This document shows positions 23,112 to 33,342 of a stretch of 64,000 nt of DNA, piece after piece. This DNA comes from Melastoma dodecandrum (lineage: Eukaryota; Streptophyta; Magnoliopsida; Myrtales; Melastomataceae): the NCBI GenBank assembly GCA_029817715.1, contig JARUPY010000538.1, forward strand, positions 8,618,001-8,682,000, given 5' to 3'. Below the pieces are notes generated by a model. That model made no database searches. It had not been told where the DNA came from and worked only from the letters and a program-made list of their open reading frames with translations. Position 1 is the stretch's first letter. Each line of letters starts with the position of its first letter. Made by a program: the position numbers and the translations under genes.

Positions 23112-23898
23112 TGATACAAGGACAATAGTCGTTTCGCCCACTCCTCAACTACCGTTGGCTACTGGAGGTATCAACTTGCTTATCATTGAGTAAGCAAGCC
23201 GGCGAGGAGCACCGAGCGACGTGTCTCTCAGGTGACGAAAGGCAACCAAGCGACGAGCAACTCAAGAGCGGTTACGATCTAACGAGTTAGGTCCGACAAC
23301 TTGCACCCCAAGAGTCGTGCCTGCTCCTCTACCCTACTCCAGTATCTTTTCAGATCTTGTTGGGGGGAAATTAAATATTTCCCTTCCTTATCTTCTGATT
23401 TTATTTCTGTATCTTTTATTTCATTTCCTTTATTGTCTTTTCTATAGGTAGCCTATATAAGCCCATGCCTTGTAAGAGTTGAGATAGATGATTCAGACTT
23501 TTTAAACCCAAATTACACTTCCCATCCGAAGAAGTGGTTTTTCTTTCAACCTCGTTCTTTATTTGGTGGATTCCAATTGCTGATTGAGTAGAGTGTTTCA
23601 ATAAGTAGTGGGGTGTCTGTATCCTCTGTGTTGTTCCTCACCCTTGGTCTTGTTCATGGCAGTGTGTCTGCATCCGTGTGATAGGTGAGTTCTATTCGAG
23701 ACTTTTTCCACGGCGGTGTTTCTATATCCGTGGAGGTTGATCTCAACCTATCCTTCCATACCGATCTAGTTCATCCGTTCAGTCATCTCCCATTATCTAT
23801 CCTTCTAACCATTCCTGCGTCACTCCATTTCGCATCCTTAGTGACGTCCCCTTCGTTTTCAGTATTGGAATAATTTATTCCTTGTCGTCCCCGCATCA
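23112..23898 (+). repeat. El-3 5' LTR
   Basis: Runs from TGATACAAGG to CCGCATCA, with CTATATAA at about 23453-23460 as a likely TATA box. It is followed three bases later by TGGTATCATAGTG. Compared with the El-4 LTR (582 bp) it has about 200 extra bases near its left end. Confidence 0.87.
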
Positions 23899-23901
23899 TT
23901 T

Positions 23902-23914
23902 TGGTATCATAGTG
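23902..23914 (+). other. El-3 primer-binding site
   Basis: TGGTATCATAGTG resembles the tRNA-iMet-complementary TGGTATCAGAGC and lies directly inside the 5' LTR. Confidence 0.8.
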
Positions 23915-23943
23915 CAATGTTGTTGTTGAGCACACGGTTATCA

Positions 23944-24900
23944 ATGGCCGAAAGATTACGATGCTGTAAGACTCTTGACGAAGCACACATCGCTCGGACT
24001 GAGCAGCAAATCGCTGATCTTTAGCGACAGCTACAATCGTTGCGAACCCATAATGGATCGCCTTCCGCATTTGAATAGACAAAAACGAAGAAGAGAATCC
24101 ATGGCAAGAAGATTCTTAACGAGGATCATCACCTGAAAATCAACGACCGAAAAGGAGAGCCCAAACGATGAGTGCCCTAATTATAAAGTTTGAGGGAAAC
24201 CTTGACCCCGAGGAGTTCATCGATTGGCATGCTTGAGCACATCTTCGATTACGAAGAGGTGCCCGATGATCGTAAAGTAAAATTGACAGCGTTGAAATTG
24301 AATAAGTACGTCAGCCTATGGTGGGAGAACACCAATTATTACGCCATAGAAAAGGACGTGACAAGATCCAGATGTTGTCAAAAATGAAGAGGGCTATGAG
24401 CAAGGGATTTTTTCCAAAGCACTATCGACGAGATCTCTATCGCAAGTTGTAGTCGCTTCGACAAGAATCAAGTGTGTTGGAGTACACGAGGGAGTTCGAG
24501 AGACTCTTGCTGCAGTGGGATGTCCAAGAAGCCCCCGAGCAAATTATTGTTAGGTATCTTCGTGGACTTAAGCGCCAGGTGGCAGACGAAGTTAACCTTC
24601 AGCAATATTGGACGTTTGACGATGTTCGAGTGCTTGCACAGAAGGTTGAGCAGCAACAAGCAAGGAGGTCGAACGGCCGTTCATTTGTGAAGGCTTCGCC
24701 TTTCAACAAGGGGGTTGCTCCTAGGCGAAGCCCTCGTCGACTACGTTAAGGAAAACTCCACCATTGACTACTAGACCTGAAGTCAAGTCGAATGAGCGAG
24801 ATACCAATCGACAATGTTTCAAGTGCCAAGGAATAGGACACACGGATTTGGAGTGTCCGACGAGAAGAAACGTTGTCATTAGAGAGTTGTTCGATAGAGA
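23944..24900 (+). pseudogene. El-3 gag
   Basis: Capsid-like blocks occur in shifted frames: DPEEF then EHIFDYEEVPDDRKVKLTAL and LWWENTNYYA (24190-24387), and EYTREFERLLLQWDVQEAPE...LAQKVEQQQARR (24474-24749). The zinc knuckle QCFKCQGIGHTDLECPTRRN (about 24812-24870) is an intact CX2CX4HX4C. Stops and frameshifts separate the pieces. Confidence 0.83.
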
Positions 24901-25069
24901 ATAAGAGTCCGTTGAGAATGCAGATCCGATTTGGGATCAAGAGGAGACTTAGGAGTATTCGGACGAAGTAGAATTGCTAGTCAAGGCTTTGAACGCAACA
25001 CCAATTCACGAGGAGAACTAACGTGAGTGCATCCTTCATACCAGGTGTACCATTAAAGATAAAGTTTGT

Positions 25070-25390
25070 TTGGTAATTGTAGACAGCGTAAGTTGCACCA
25101 ATGCGGTCTCTAGAACCGTGATCGAGAAACTCAAGTTGCCCATAACACCTCACCCTCATCCTTATCACCAACAATGGCTCAATAAGGACAAACATGTTCG
25201 AGTGACGCAACAAGCGCGAGTCCCTTTCTCGATTCGGAAAAGCTACAGGGATGAAGTCGTTTGTGATGTGATACCAATGGATGCGTGCGATTTGCTCCTA
25301 AGAAGGCTGTGGCAATTTGATCGACGAGCACAGCTGACGGGTATCGCAATACTTATTCCATCAGTGTCGATGAAAAGAAGATCACCATGA
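25070..25390 (+). pseudogene. El-3 aspartic protease
   Basis: The active site reads VIVDSVSCTNAVS where relatives have DSGSCTN (as in El-4) or DGGSCTN (as in El-2), so the glycine is now valine. It is followed by KLKLPITPHPHPY and a C-terminal DLLLRRLWQFDRR block. Confidence 0.8.
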
Positions 25391-25486
25391 TGCCTTTAAC
25401 TGCCCCTCCAGGAGAAGCACCCATCCACCAGTCCCCCGCTCAAGTTATTAAGCAAATGGAGTTGATTCGGGCAATGCGCGAAAGCA

Positions 25487-26304
25487 ATGATGTTTACTTT
25501 TTGGTTCTGGTCGAAGCAGCCCAAGACCATTCGTGCGAAAGTTTTAATGAAGGGGTTCAGGGATGTGTTCCCGAAGGAGTTACCGATTGAACTACCACCC
25601 TTGCGAAGTATCCAACACCAAATTGATTTTGTTCCAGGAGCGTCCTACCCAACCTACCAGCTTATTGATGCAATCCCGAGGAAGCAAAGAAACTTCAAAG
25701 GTATGTGCATGAGCTACTGGAGAAAGGTTTGGTACGAGAGGGCTTGAGCCATTGCTCAATTCCGGCAATATTGGTGCCAAAGAAGGATGGCACTTGACGA
25801 ATGTGCATGGTTAGTTGAGCGATCAACAAGAAAACGGTGAAGTATCGCTTCCCAATTCGTCGACTAGATGACATGTTGGATGAGTTGCATGAAGCACAGG
25901 TGTTTTCGAAGGTAGACTTGCGAAGTGGCTACCACAAGATTCAAATGAAGGAAGGCGTCGAGTGGAAGCTACCACAAGGTAGCTTCCATGGCTTAGTGTC
26001 GTTCTATAGAAGATTCACTCGAGGTTTCAGCTCGATTGCTGCCCCTCTCACCGAGTGTTTAAAAGGAGACAAGTTTGAGTGGACTTCTGCCGCACAAGCT
26101 AGTTTCGAGCGACACAAGGAATGTCTAAGCGAAGCACTCGTTCTCACCTTACCTGACTTTGCAAAGACATTCGAAGTTGAATGTGACACATTTGGAGTTG
26201 GAATAGGAGGAGTGCTGGGGCAGGAAGGGAGTACCGTCACTTACATTATAAAAAGCTCAATGGTGAGAAACTCAACTATTCGCCGTACGAAAAAGAGTTT
26301 CTAG
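25487..26304 (+). pseudogene. El-3 reverse transcriptase joined to RNase H, core deleted
   Basis: 25487-25747 holds the RT N-terminal region (FRDVFPKELPIELPPLRSIQHQIDFVPG). 25837-26304 starts [38 protein letters not shown] and then jumps to [26 protein letters not shown], which is past the palm. About 100 residues including the YxDD box are missing without breaking the frame, giving an RT-RNase H fusion that cannot polymerise. RNase H continues to about 26330 ([11 protein letters not shown]). Confidence 0.87.
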
Positions 26305-27100
26305 ACATCGTTCGAGTTTTGGAGACGTGGCGCCACTACCTACTGCCTAGAGAGTTCGTGCTATACACCGATCATGAAGCTCTCAAATACATCAATGGTC
26401 GGCACAAGCTTGGTGACCGGCGTGCGAAATAGGTCGAGTTTCTTCAATCCTTCACTTTTGTCCTCAAGCATAAACTTGGAGCGAAGAATGTAATTGCAAA
26501 TGCCCTTTCAAGGAAGATGACCTTGTTGTCCACAATGGAGACCAAGCTTATTGGTTTCGAGTACTTGAAAGACCTGTACAAGGCCGACGAAGATTTTGGA
26601 GGGATTTTCGCCCAATGCACCACCCAGGTGATCAATCGATTCCATCGGGTGAATTGATTTCTCTTTCGAAATTCTAAGTTGTGCATTCCCAGGAGTTCGC
26701 CGCGAGAGATGCTCATTCGAGAATTCAATGGAGGAGGATTCACCAGACATTTTGGAGTCGACGAGACGTTGTCAATGCTTCAGGAGAATTTCTACTGGCC
26801 TCAAATGGAGAAGTAAGTGCGAAGTCTTATCTCGAGATGTGCTATCAGCCAATAGGCGAAGAGCCGAGTCCAACCATAAGGCCTATACACTCCACTGCCC
26901 GTCCCAAAATGACTATGGGAACATGTGAGTTTCGATTTGTTCATGGGTCTACCCCGGTCGCAGCGGAAGAAGGATTCGATCATGGCTGTGCTCAATCGAT
27001 TCTCGAAGATGGCACAGATCATTCCCTGCCAGAGCATAGACGACGCAACAAACATAGCATATTTGTATTTTCGAGAAGTGTTGAGGTTGCATGGGGTACC
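26305..27100 (+). pseudogene. El-3 RNase H end and integrase N-terminal half
   Basis: Frames carry YTDHEALKYINGRHKLGDRRAK, a decayed ALSRKMTLLSTMETKLIGFEYLKDLY linker, the finger region (REMLIREFNGGGFTRHFGVDETL) and, at 26925-27100, DSIMAVLNRFSKMAQIIPCQSIDDATNIAYLYFREVLRLHGVP. The first catalytic Asp is replaced by Asn. The reading is cut at HGVP by the inner element at 27101. Confidence 0.82.
27096..27100. other. Target-site duplication of inner element, left copy
   Basis: GTACC at 27096-27100 pairs with GTGCC at 32518-32522, one mismatch in five. Joining the two flanks restores the continuous El-3 integrase order HGVP then KSIV. Confidence 0.8.
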
Positions 27101-27323
27101 TGTTGACCGTATGAACGTTACTCGAGGAATACCTCCTGAGCCCAAGAGTAGGTGCTTCTCGCTATGTCTGTAAGTGTTGTAGAAATCCAAACTTTGTATA
27201 AGTGTTGTTCAATTTCAATTCCAGAGTTGTTTTCTTTTCAATCTGCATTCTCTTCCTTTACGGCGACCATAAAATCACTCTAAAATTCGATACGTGTTGC
27301 GGAGAACATATTCCGCGCCAACA
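27101..27323 (+). repeat. Inner element 5' LTR, internally deleted
   Basis: Matches the ends of 31733-32517: the TGTTGAC start, the TGAACGTTACTCGA-GAATAC-TCCTGAGCCCAAGAGTA block, and the AAGTGTTG-AGAAATCCAAACTTTGTA to CGCCAACA end. About 500 bp of the middle is missing, including most of U3. Confidence 0.83.
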
Positions 27324-27329
27324 CGTTTT

Positions 27330-27346
27330 TGGCGACCACAATGGGA
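27330..27346 (+). other. Inner element primer-binding site
   Basis: TGGCGACCACAATGGGA lies six bases after the left LTR. Its first eight bases resemble the TGGCGACT start of Ogre/Tat-type sites that pair with tRNA-Arg. The tRNA was not identified with certainty. Confidence 0.55.
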
Positions 27347-27808
27347 GATTATGAATTCACAAAGCCTCTTGAAAATATGCCGCGTTCTAAAAGTGGGAAA
27401 AATCCTATAGAGGTTAACCCTAATGATATAGGGGAAATCAATGAAAATCAGAATGAGGGTAATCAGGATGTGCTCATAGGGCCTCCGAATAACCCTTGGT
27501 TTGCTTACTCTCCTACTGACTTGATAACCAAGCAAGAGTTTGGTAATGCTATAAGAGAACTGAAATTGTCATTAACAGAGAGTCATAGGGAACTGAAAAT
27601 ACGAATGGATGAAAACCATGAAGAACTTATAGATATGATAAGTCTCCTTAGGGGTGATAAATCTGTGAAAAATAATGAATCCTTAGGAGAAAACTCATTC
27701 ACGGGAGACGCTAGGGCCGCTGGAAAGCAGAAGGTTAATGGAAGTCTAACAACGACTGTGTTGAGCCACATTCTGGAAATTCTAATGGAGCGTTTGGAGT
27801 TGGTATGA
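27341..27808 (+). CDS. Inner element gag-like N-terminal ORF
   Basis: From ATG 27341, overlapping the primer-binding site, a 155-residue frame reads MGDYEFTKPLENMPRSKSG and continues as a charged, Asn/Glu-rich protein. It has a coiled-coil-like stretch (ELKLSLTESHRELKIRMDENHEELIDM) and ends in MERLELV. There is no capsid domain or zinc finger. Position and composition suit the N-terminus of a Tat-type gag whose remainder has been lost. It could be a relic without function. Confidence 0.5.
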   Translation: MGDYEFTKPLENMPRSKSGKNPIEVNPNDIGEINENQNEGNQDVLIGPPNNPWFAYSPTDLITKQEFGNAIRELKLSLTESHRELKIRMDENHEELIDMISLLRGDKSVKNNESLGENSFTGDARAAGKQKVNGSLTTTVLSHILEILMERLELV

Positions 27809-28660
27809 GTAGTTCACAGGGGAAAGAACTCTTCTTTTTGCCTATAGCTTCTCCCGTAGGAAACCAAAACATAGAGAGGAGTCGCCACGAATCCCTCCGT
27901 CTCCACGGGCCATCTGACAGGCCCACTCCCAGGTGTCTGACTGGTGGTCCCCTTCCTTCTCCAATGTCATCTGGCGGACAGGAGGAGCCGAATTGCAATA
28001 TGCCCAGACAAAGAAGCCCGTAGGATGCCACGGGTAGATACAAAACTAAGGTTGTGAACCTAGGCTTTCAAGGAACCAAGTGTTGTGAACATAGGCTTTG
28101 GAAACTAGAAGAGATTTTGAGGAAGAAGAGTTTTGTGAAAGAAGAATGACATCTTGACAAGACATGTTTGGTGTGAAGAGTGTGTTTTTTTCACATAAAA
28201 ATCGAGTCTATTTATAGCCATCTAAAAGGCACAGTCGAGGATAGTCTTGCAAGACTGGTGAAGAAACTGTGGAGAATCTTAGAAACTGTTGTTTTGTAGA
28301 GAATCTTAACAACCTTATTTTACGGTTTTAAGACTGGTCAAAGGGAAAGAGGGTAAATGTTGCAGTGAAACGTCTTGGACAAGTTAAAAGCGTTTCAAGA
28401 AAAGAAGACTAATAGAATTCAAGGCATTGAATGCCACTAAATGTCATTGAAGACAAAAGAAAATTCAGTATGGCTTAGGTTGATAGTCAATGAAACGCTT
28501 AACAAGTTTTAAGTGTTGCTCCTCTCGTATCTTGTCTTTTTTAATACAGCCTTGGCCAACACGGATTCCCGCCTTAGAGTTTCACTCGGCTATATGGTAG
28601 ATGACTTCATGACTCGAGCGCTCTCGAGTTTATATAAGGATTTTAAAAGAACCTTCTCTC
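27809..28660. other. Non-coding part of inner element with minus-strand TATA box
   Basis: No gag-pol is visible. On the minus strand TATAAATAG at 28209-28217 precedes an untranslated-looking A/C-rich run, so a promoter pointing left (antisense to the gag fragment) is possible. GGAGTCGCCACGAATCCC occurs at about 27880. The overlapping open frames here have no known family. Confidence 0.35.
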
Positions 28661-28662
28661 AC

Positions 28663-31537
28663 TTGGCGAGTCTCTACATTTTTTCCCGAACAGCACTTTG
28701 GCGATGACTTTGCGCTCAATCTTTGCATTTAAGAGGTTGAGCTCATGTTGGACTTTTGCTTTAGCCAATTCTTGTTGGGCTTCAATCGCTAGAGCCTTAT
28801 GCCTGGTGTCTTGATCATGCTCATAGTCATGCCAGTAAAGCCAGTAACGCGATCGAGCAAGGTTGCAAGAAATGATTTAATCCACTGTCACTAGAGGAGA
28901 AAGGACAATCCTTTTCAGCGTAGCTCTGTATTATTCGAAGCTACTCTCTGTGTAGATAATGGCAATGTAGAGGAAGTCAATCACGAACTGGAAGTCCTCC
29001 TGAAGTTGTTGAACATCATCCAATAGTTCTTCATTAGCCACTTCCCCAGATATGAAACTATCATCCTCCAGTTCATCATTAATGCCATCAATAGGAAGAT
29101 TCACTACTGGAGTTTGAAGATTAAAATTCTGCTGCAAGAATAAGTAAATAGTTAGAAAAAAGAGAAACTTTGAAACTTGAAATTTGAAAGGAAAACATTT
29201 GATTTACCCCGGATGGAATATCCTCTTGAAGAGTATCTTTAGAAGGCAGCTCTGTTGTACCTGTTGCCTCCTCCATGACAGCGGAAGGAATGTTAGTAGG
29301 CTCCATTTCAGACTCTTCGTTTTTATCATGAGTTGTCTCAACATCCCTGGGAGGTGAAGCATCTCGAGTTTCTAAAGTAGGAGCGTTTTATCGAGTCACC
29401 CCAACGTCCTCGAGAGGCAAATCACCTCGAGTTTCCAAAGCATCTCGAGAAAGCAAGGAAGCATCTCGAGTTCCCGCCTCGATTCCTTCAACTTGTAAAT
29501 CGGCCTGTTCTATTCTTAGAAGTAAAGAATATGAAGAGAAAATGAATTCAAAGAAACAGGAATTTAGAGAAAATACCTCATTATTAGGGACGTGTAATGT
29601 TCGGGAATTACCTCCAAGGTCCTTAACAGTAGAGGATTCTATAGCTAACAAATCTCGATCTACCTCGAGACTTTCTAGCTGCTCATTAATGTTCATGGTT
29701 GATGATTCTTCGAGAAGAAGTGGAATGGATGGATTCGCCTCAAAACTTCCATATGAAACTCGAACAACAGGTTCCTCAACTACGGGCATCGTTGGTCTCC
29801 TAAGACCATGTCTTAGCCTGTTAAAAGGAGGCAGATCCTCATGACCAGCTTCCTTGTTATGCCACTTAGAGGGACGATCTTCGCGAATTTTAGATCGTTC
29901 TTCTCCAAGAACTCCTTTTTCAAGAGACTTTAGAGTCCGAGTCCTGCGTTTCTTCTTTGGTTCTAAAGGTTCCTGAACAGCGGTTGCCTCGGACAAGACT
30001 CCAGTCTCAATCTTAACCATAGCTGTAAAATATACAAAATCAAATTAATAACAACTGATAATATAAGTCTGAGTTTCGTGACTTACTCTTTGGGTCGGGA
30101 CCAAGTACGTAAAGGTCGTCCAGGTTGCCGTCCAAGATAGTCATAAAACCTCTCAATGTAGACCATGTCATGGTCCAGTAGACTTGAAAAAGCTTGGATG
30201 CAAAAATCCCACCATTCCTCAAGAAAGGGAATTCGATTAGAGATAAGGAAGTTCGAGATAATACATCGTTTACTTCCTTGAAATGCTTGGCTAAAGTCTT
30301 CCCATATATAAAACTGTTATATGATCTCGAGAAAGGAACGCTGACGTCTTGGAGGAAACCGAGTTGTCTAGAACAATGTTGAGGGTTATACATCTCGAAC
30401 GTGAATTTGTCTCCTGGGCCGACTCCCACTAAGTCCCGAGGTGTCAAGGCCCTGTCCCAATAAGACCACTTCGTGAAATTATCTCCAGCAGCATAGAACT
30501 TATTGGGATATAGGGTTCTCATTCTCGTTCTCCCTCCGGGTTAGCCAACTCACTCATGAAGAAAGATACAATCTTAAAGGACCAAGTAGCTCGAGTCACT
30601 GCACATGCAAAGAGCTATATCGAGCCCAAAACATCTCTCATCCGTGAGCACTAAGGAAATCGATCGAGAAATCCAGATATATGTACATAAGCATAGTAAC
30701 CATATTGGACCCCCAGATGGATGGCTCGGGAATCCCCTGTTTTTCACAAGAACATAAGCACTCCGAAGGCTTTTGTACAGCAGTTGAAGAAGGAAAGGTG
30801 CAATAGCTACAGTCCCATTAGTTTGAACCAAAAAATTGCCAATCCAAGACATGTAAAATGCAACTTGCTTTCCAGGTCTGCAAAAAACATACTTGTTGAG
30901 CCACTCGAGATAAAAGTTAAATTCTTGTTCTGCTTCCCATTTGGTGGTTTTTCCTCCTATAGCGCGGAATAGCTCCATATGAGTGTTGACCGTGTGGCCG
31001 GTCTTGTGACTGTTGTATTGGAACTTGTCTTCTTCTACTTTATGATGATGGATATTAATACCCGAGATTGAACAACTCGTCAACAAACAGACATCTTCTA
31101 TACTGACAGTTATAGGATCACAGATTCTCATGTTCCAAAAAGGAATCAAGCTAGAACAGGTTTTAGGATTACAGATTCTCATGTTCCTCGAGATGGCTAC
31201 CAAATCTTTTAAGTCCAAGCATCACAACTTCTGGTCTAACTTTTCTTCCCACAGTTTAAACCACTTCTCAGTAGAAGCATCGGTTGGGGGAAACCCTACA
31301 TGCTCTTTTGCACTGAGCTAATTGACAGGGGGCGCAAAATTCAGGGCGGCATACCGGGATAGTTGGTTTATTTAAGAGATAAGTTTGAGGAATCTTATGC
31401 TCCTTAAAGGCAGTCGACGGCAATAGAGGACCCAACGTCATAAGCGAAGGATCACAATCTAGAATGGGAATGACCACCCGTTGGGAATGACCACCTATTG
31501 GGAATGACCACCTGGTCGAACATCTTCAGGGAGCCAT
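28663..31537 (-). pseudogene. PMD copy B: antisense, intron-containing plant mobile domain gene
   Basis: Start ATG at 31535-31537, mirrored by copy A at 33442. In order: MFDQVV and IPILDCDPSLMTLGPLLP; VCRPEF; CSSLIPFWNMRICDPITVSIEDVCLLTSC (31218 on); EWLNKYVFCRPGKQVAFYMSWIGNF; GGPIWLLCLCTYIW; 30040-30522 with YWDRALTPRDLVGVG and FMTILDGNLDDLYVLGPDPK; an exon 29577-30022 (MVKIETG, then basic KKKRRTR); an acidic exon 29208-29504; 28931-29131; and a coiled-coil-like tail to about 28663. Introns proposed: 30023-30086, 29505-29576, 29132-29207, all GT-AG. Damage: a 17-bp triplication near the start, frame breaks at about 31220-31270 and 30560, and an in-frame TAA at about 29388. PMD proteins of the MAIL1/MAIN type act in transposon silencing; the role here is unknown. 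Confidence 0.68.
31465..31515. repeat. 17-bp unit in three tandem copies within PMD copy B
   Basis: TGGGAATGACCACCCGT, TGGGAATGACCACCTAT and TGGGAATGACCACCTGG stand head to tail. Two extra units add 34 bp, which shifts the reading frame between FDQVV and IPILDCDPS. Confidence 0.9.
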
Positions 31538-31717
31538 TGCTTATGTATCTTGCCCCGATGAAGAAAGTTCAGAACTTTAGGAAGAGAAAAAACAGGGGCA
31601 AAATCTGGTCCAAAAAAAGGGCCAAACTTTGATAGAAGAATGTTTTACTGTGTTGATTACTGGAAAATAAAATTTTTACAGAAGGATAAACATAAAATTC
31701 CCCACATTATGTTTAAC

Positions 31718-31728
31718 AAAAGGGGGGC
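31718..31728 (+). other. Inner element polypurine tract
   Basis: AAAAGGGGGG followed by CCTAA stands directly before the 3' LTR start TGTTGACG. The outer element has the near-identical ACAGGGGGGCTTAA at 33740-33753. Confidence 0.75.
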
Positions 31729-31732
31729 CTAA

Positions 31733-32517
31733 TGTTGACGCATGAATTTTTGGCTTCCTCCTTAATGGGTCAAAGAGGTAAGACTATGTATGAATGTTAC
31801 TCGATGAATACTTCTTGAGCCCAAGAGTAACGTCACTCGACAAGTGTTTCTCGATTAAGCTATAGACAAATTCACATAGCTCGAGACATTGGCAGCTTGC
31901 CATTACTGATAATCCATAAAGTCTCGAGCTCGTTTACTCTAAACCACGTCAAGCCACGACGATGGAATAGGACACGTGGTATGTTTAGAGGGGTCGTCTG
32001 AGACGTGATGTGCATGGCTCCTATCCGATCATGCACACGATCTAGGGAGATTACAAACTAGCTGAATAATCGCAACTGCAAAATTCTGAGAAACATGAAA
32101 AGCAGAAAGAATGACGAGAACGACACGATCAACTCCACAAACCCAAATTTGTTTAAGATGGTCTACAGCTTTTGCTCTCCTCACAACGTCCTGAAAGCGT
32201 CCTAAACAGCATCTTAAAACCGTCACCACCTTCACTATATTCGACCGCCGATCCACAAGTTAGATTCCACTAAAGGGATATGTAGTAGCCGCAGTTCGTC
32301 CGTTCTCCGTCGTGAAGATCCGTCATTGTCCTTTTGTTATTTGATCCTTTTCATTATATCTTTAAGTGTTGCAGAAATCCAAACTTTGTAATTAAGTGTT
32401 GTTCAATTTCAGCTCCAGTTTTGTTTCGTTTTCAATCTCCGTTCTCTTACTTTACGGCAACCACAAAATCACTGTAAAATTCTATACGTGTTGCGGGGAA
32501 CATATTTCGCACCAACA
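31733..32517 (+). repeat. Inner element 3' LTR
   Basis: 785 bp from TGTTGACGCATG to CGCACCAACA, full length compared with the shortened 5' copy. U3 contains several CTCGAG sites and the R/U5 end contains the same AAGTGTTG-AGAAATCC block as 27170-27323. Confidence 0.85.
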
Positions 32518-33209
32518 GTGCCTAAGTCGATCGTATTAGGTCGCGACATGATGTTCCTAAGTTACTTCCAGAAGACGTTGTGGCACAAGCTTGTAACTAA
32601 ACTCATCTTTAGCACAACGTACCATCCATAGACCGACGGTCAGATATAGGTTGTTAATCGAACCATGGCTGCAATTCTTCGAACATTGGTCATGAAGAAC
32701 CAGAAGCATTGGGATGTGAAGCTTGCCCATGTTGAGTTCGTCTACAACAGAGCACCGAGTTCGACAATCAAGTCATCACCCTTTGAGGTAGTCTATGGCC
32801 TCAACCATTTGGTTCCTGTCGATCTAATGCATCTACATAATGCGAAATCAATCAGCCGAGAAGCCGAAGAACGCGCTAAGGAGATGAGATTGATCCATGA
32901 GAAGCAAGCTAATCTTCGATATCAAGAAAGAGCAAATCACGAGAATAGAGTGAAGGTTTTTCCGCCCGGAGACATAGTGTGGATTCATCCGAGAAAGGAA
33001 CGATTCCCCGCAAGGAGAAAGAACAAGCGGATGCCTCGTGCTGAAGGGCCTTTCAAGATCATCGAGCGTATCAACGACAACGCCTACAAGGTTGATCTTC
33101 CTGGAGAATATGGAGTTTCTGCCACTTTCAATATTAAGGATCTCATTCCGTTTGTTGAGGATGACGACGATGCTAGTTTACAGGCAAACTCTCTTCAAGA
33201 ATGGGAGGA
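32518..33209 (+). pseudogene. El-3 integrase C-terminal half
   Basis: Continues from HGVP at 27100: [13 protein letters not shown], a TYHP-TDGQ block with stops on either side of the lost Glu, and an open frame 32665-33390 reading KNQKHWDVKLAHVEFVYNRAPSSTIKSSPFEVVYGL through KVDLPGEYGVSATFNIKDLIPF. This is the typical integrase C-terminus of the family. It ends next to a GGGAGGA polypurine tract at 33203-33209 and the 3' LTR. Confidence 0.88.
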
Positions 33210-33340
33210 TGATACAAGGACAGTCGTTTCGCCCACACCTCAATCACCGTTGATCTCAACCTATCGTTCCATATTCGTCCAGTTCATCCGTTCAGCCATC
33301 CCCCATTATCCAGTTCATCCGTTCAGCCATCCCCCATTGT
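33210..33340 (+). repeat. El-3 3' LTR, deleted and truncated
   Basis: Begins TGATACAAGGACAGTCGTTT like 23112, then jumps at about 33250 to sequence found at 23742 in the 5' LTR. A 31-bp segment starting CCAGTTCATCCGTTCAGCC is duplicated in tandem (33279-33309 and 33310-33339). The last ~130 bp of the LTR are missing. Confidence 0.8.
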
Positions 33341-33342
33341 CT

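Larger units (their letters stand above)
27101..32517 (+). mobile_element. Inner Tat-like LTR element carrying antisense PMD gene
   Basis: Non-autonomous LTR element inserted into El-3 integrase. Left LTR is 27101-27323 (shortened) and right LTR 31733-32517; both start TGTTGAC and end CCAACA. A primer-binding site beginning TGGCGACC at 27330 differs from the Met type of the other elements and resembles that of the Tat/Ogre lineage. A G-rich polypurine tract is at 31718-31728. Inside are a gag-like fragment (sense), no recognisable pol, and a multi-exon PMD gene on the opposite strand filling about 28.6-31.5 kb. Extra antisense ORFs between the gag-pol region and the 3' LTR are known from Tat-lineage elements; the lineage call here is inference. 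Confidence 0.82.
23112..33340 (+). mobile_element. El-3: Ty3/gypsy element split by the inner Tat-like element
   Basis: 5' LTR 23112-23898, primer-binding site 23902, gag-pol to 27100, then the inner element (27101-32517). Integrase resumes at 32518 with HGVP before and KSIV after the insertion, and the coding sequence continues to 33209. The 3' LTR begins TGATACAAGGACAG at 33210 but is internally deleted and truncated near 33340. RT lost its catalytic core by an in-frame deletion, and integrase lost the first Asp (LNRFSKM where VDRFSKM is usual) and the Glu. It sits in the N-terminal part of PMD copy A. El-4 is its closest relative here. Confidence 0.9.

Noticed and set aside
33210..33340. 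Target-site duplication for El-3
   Set aside because: The right LTR is truncated, so the original flank is gone; GAGTT on the left has no identifiable partner.
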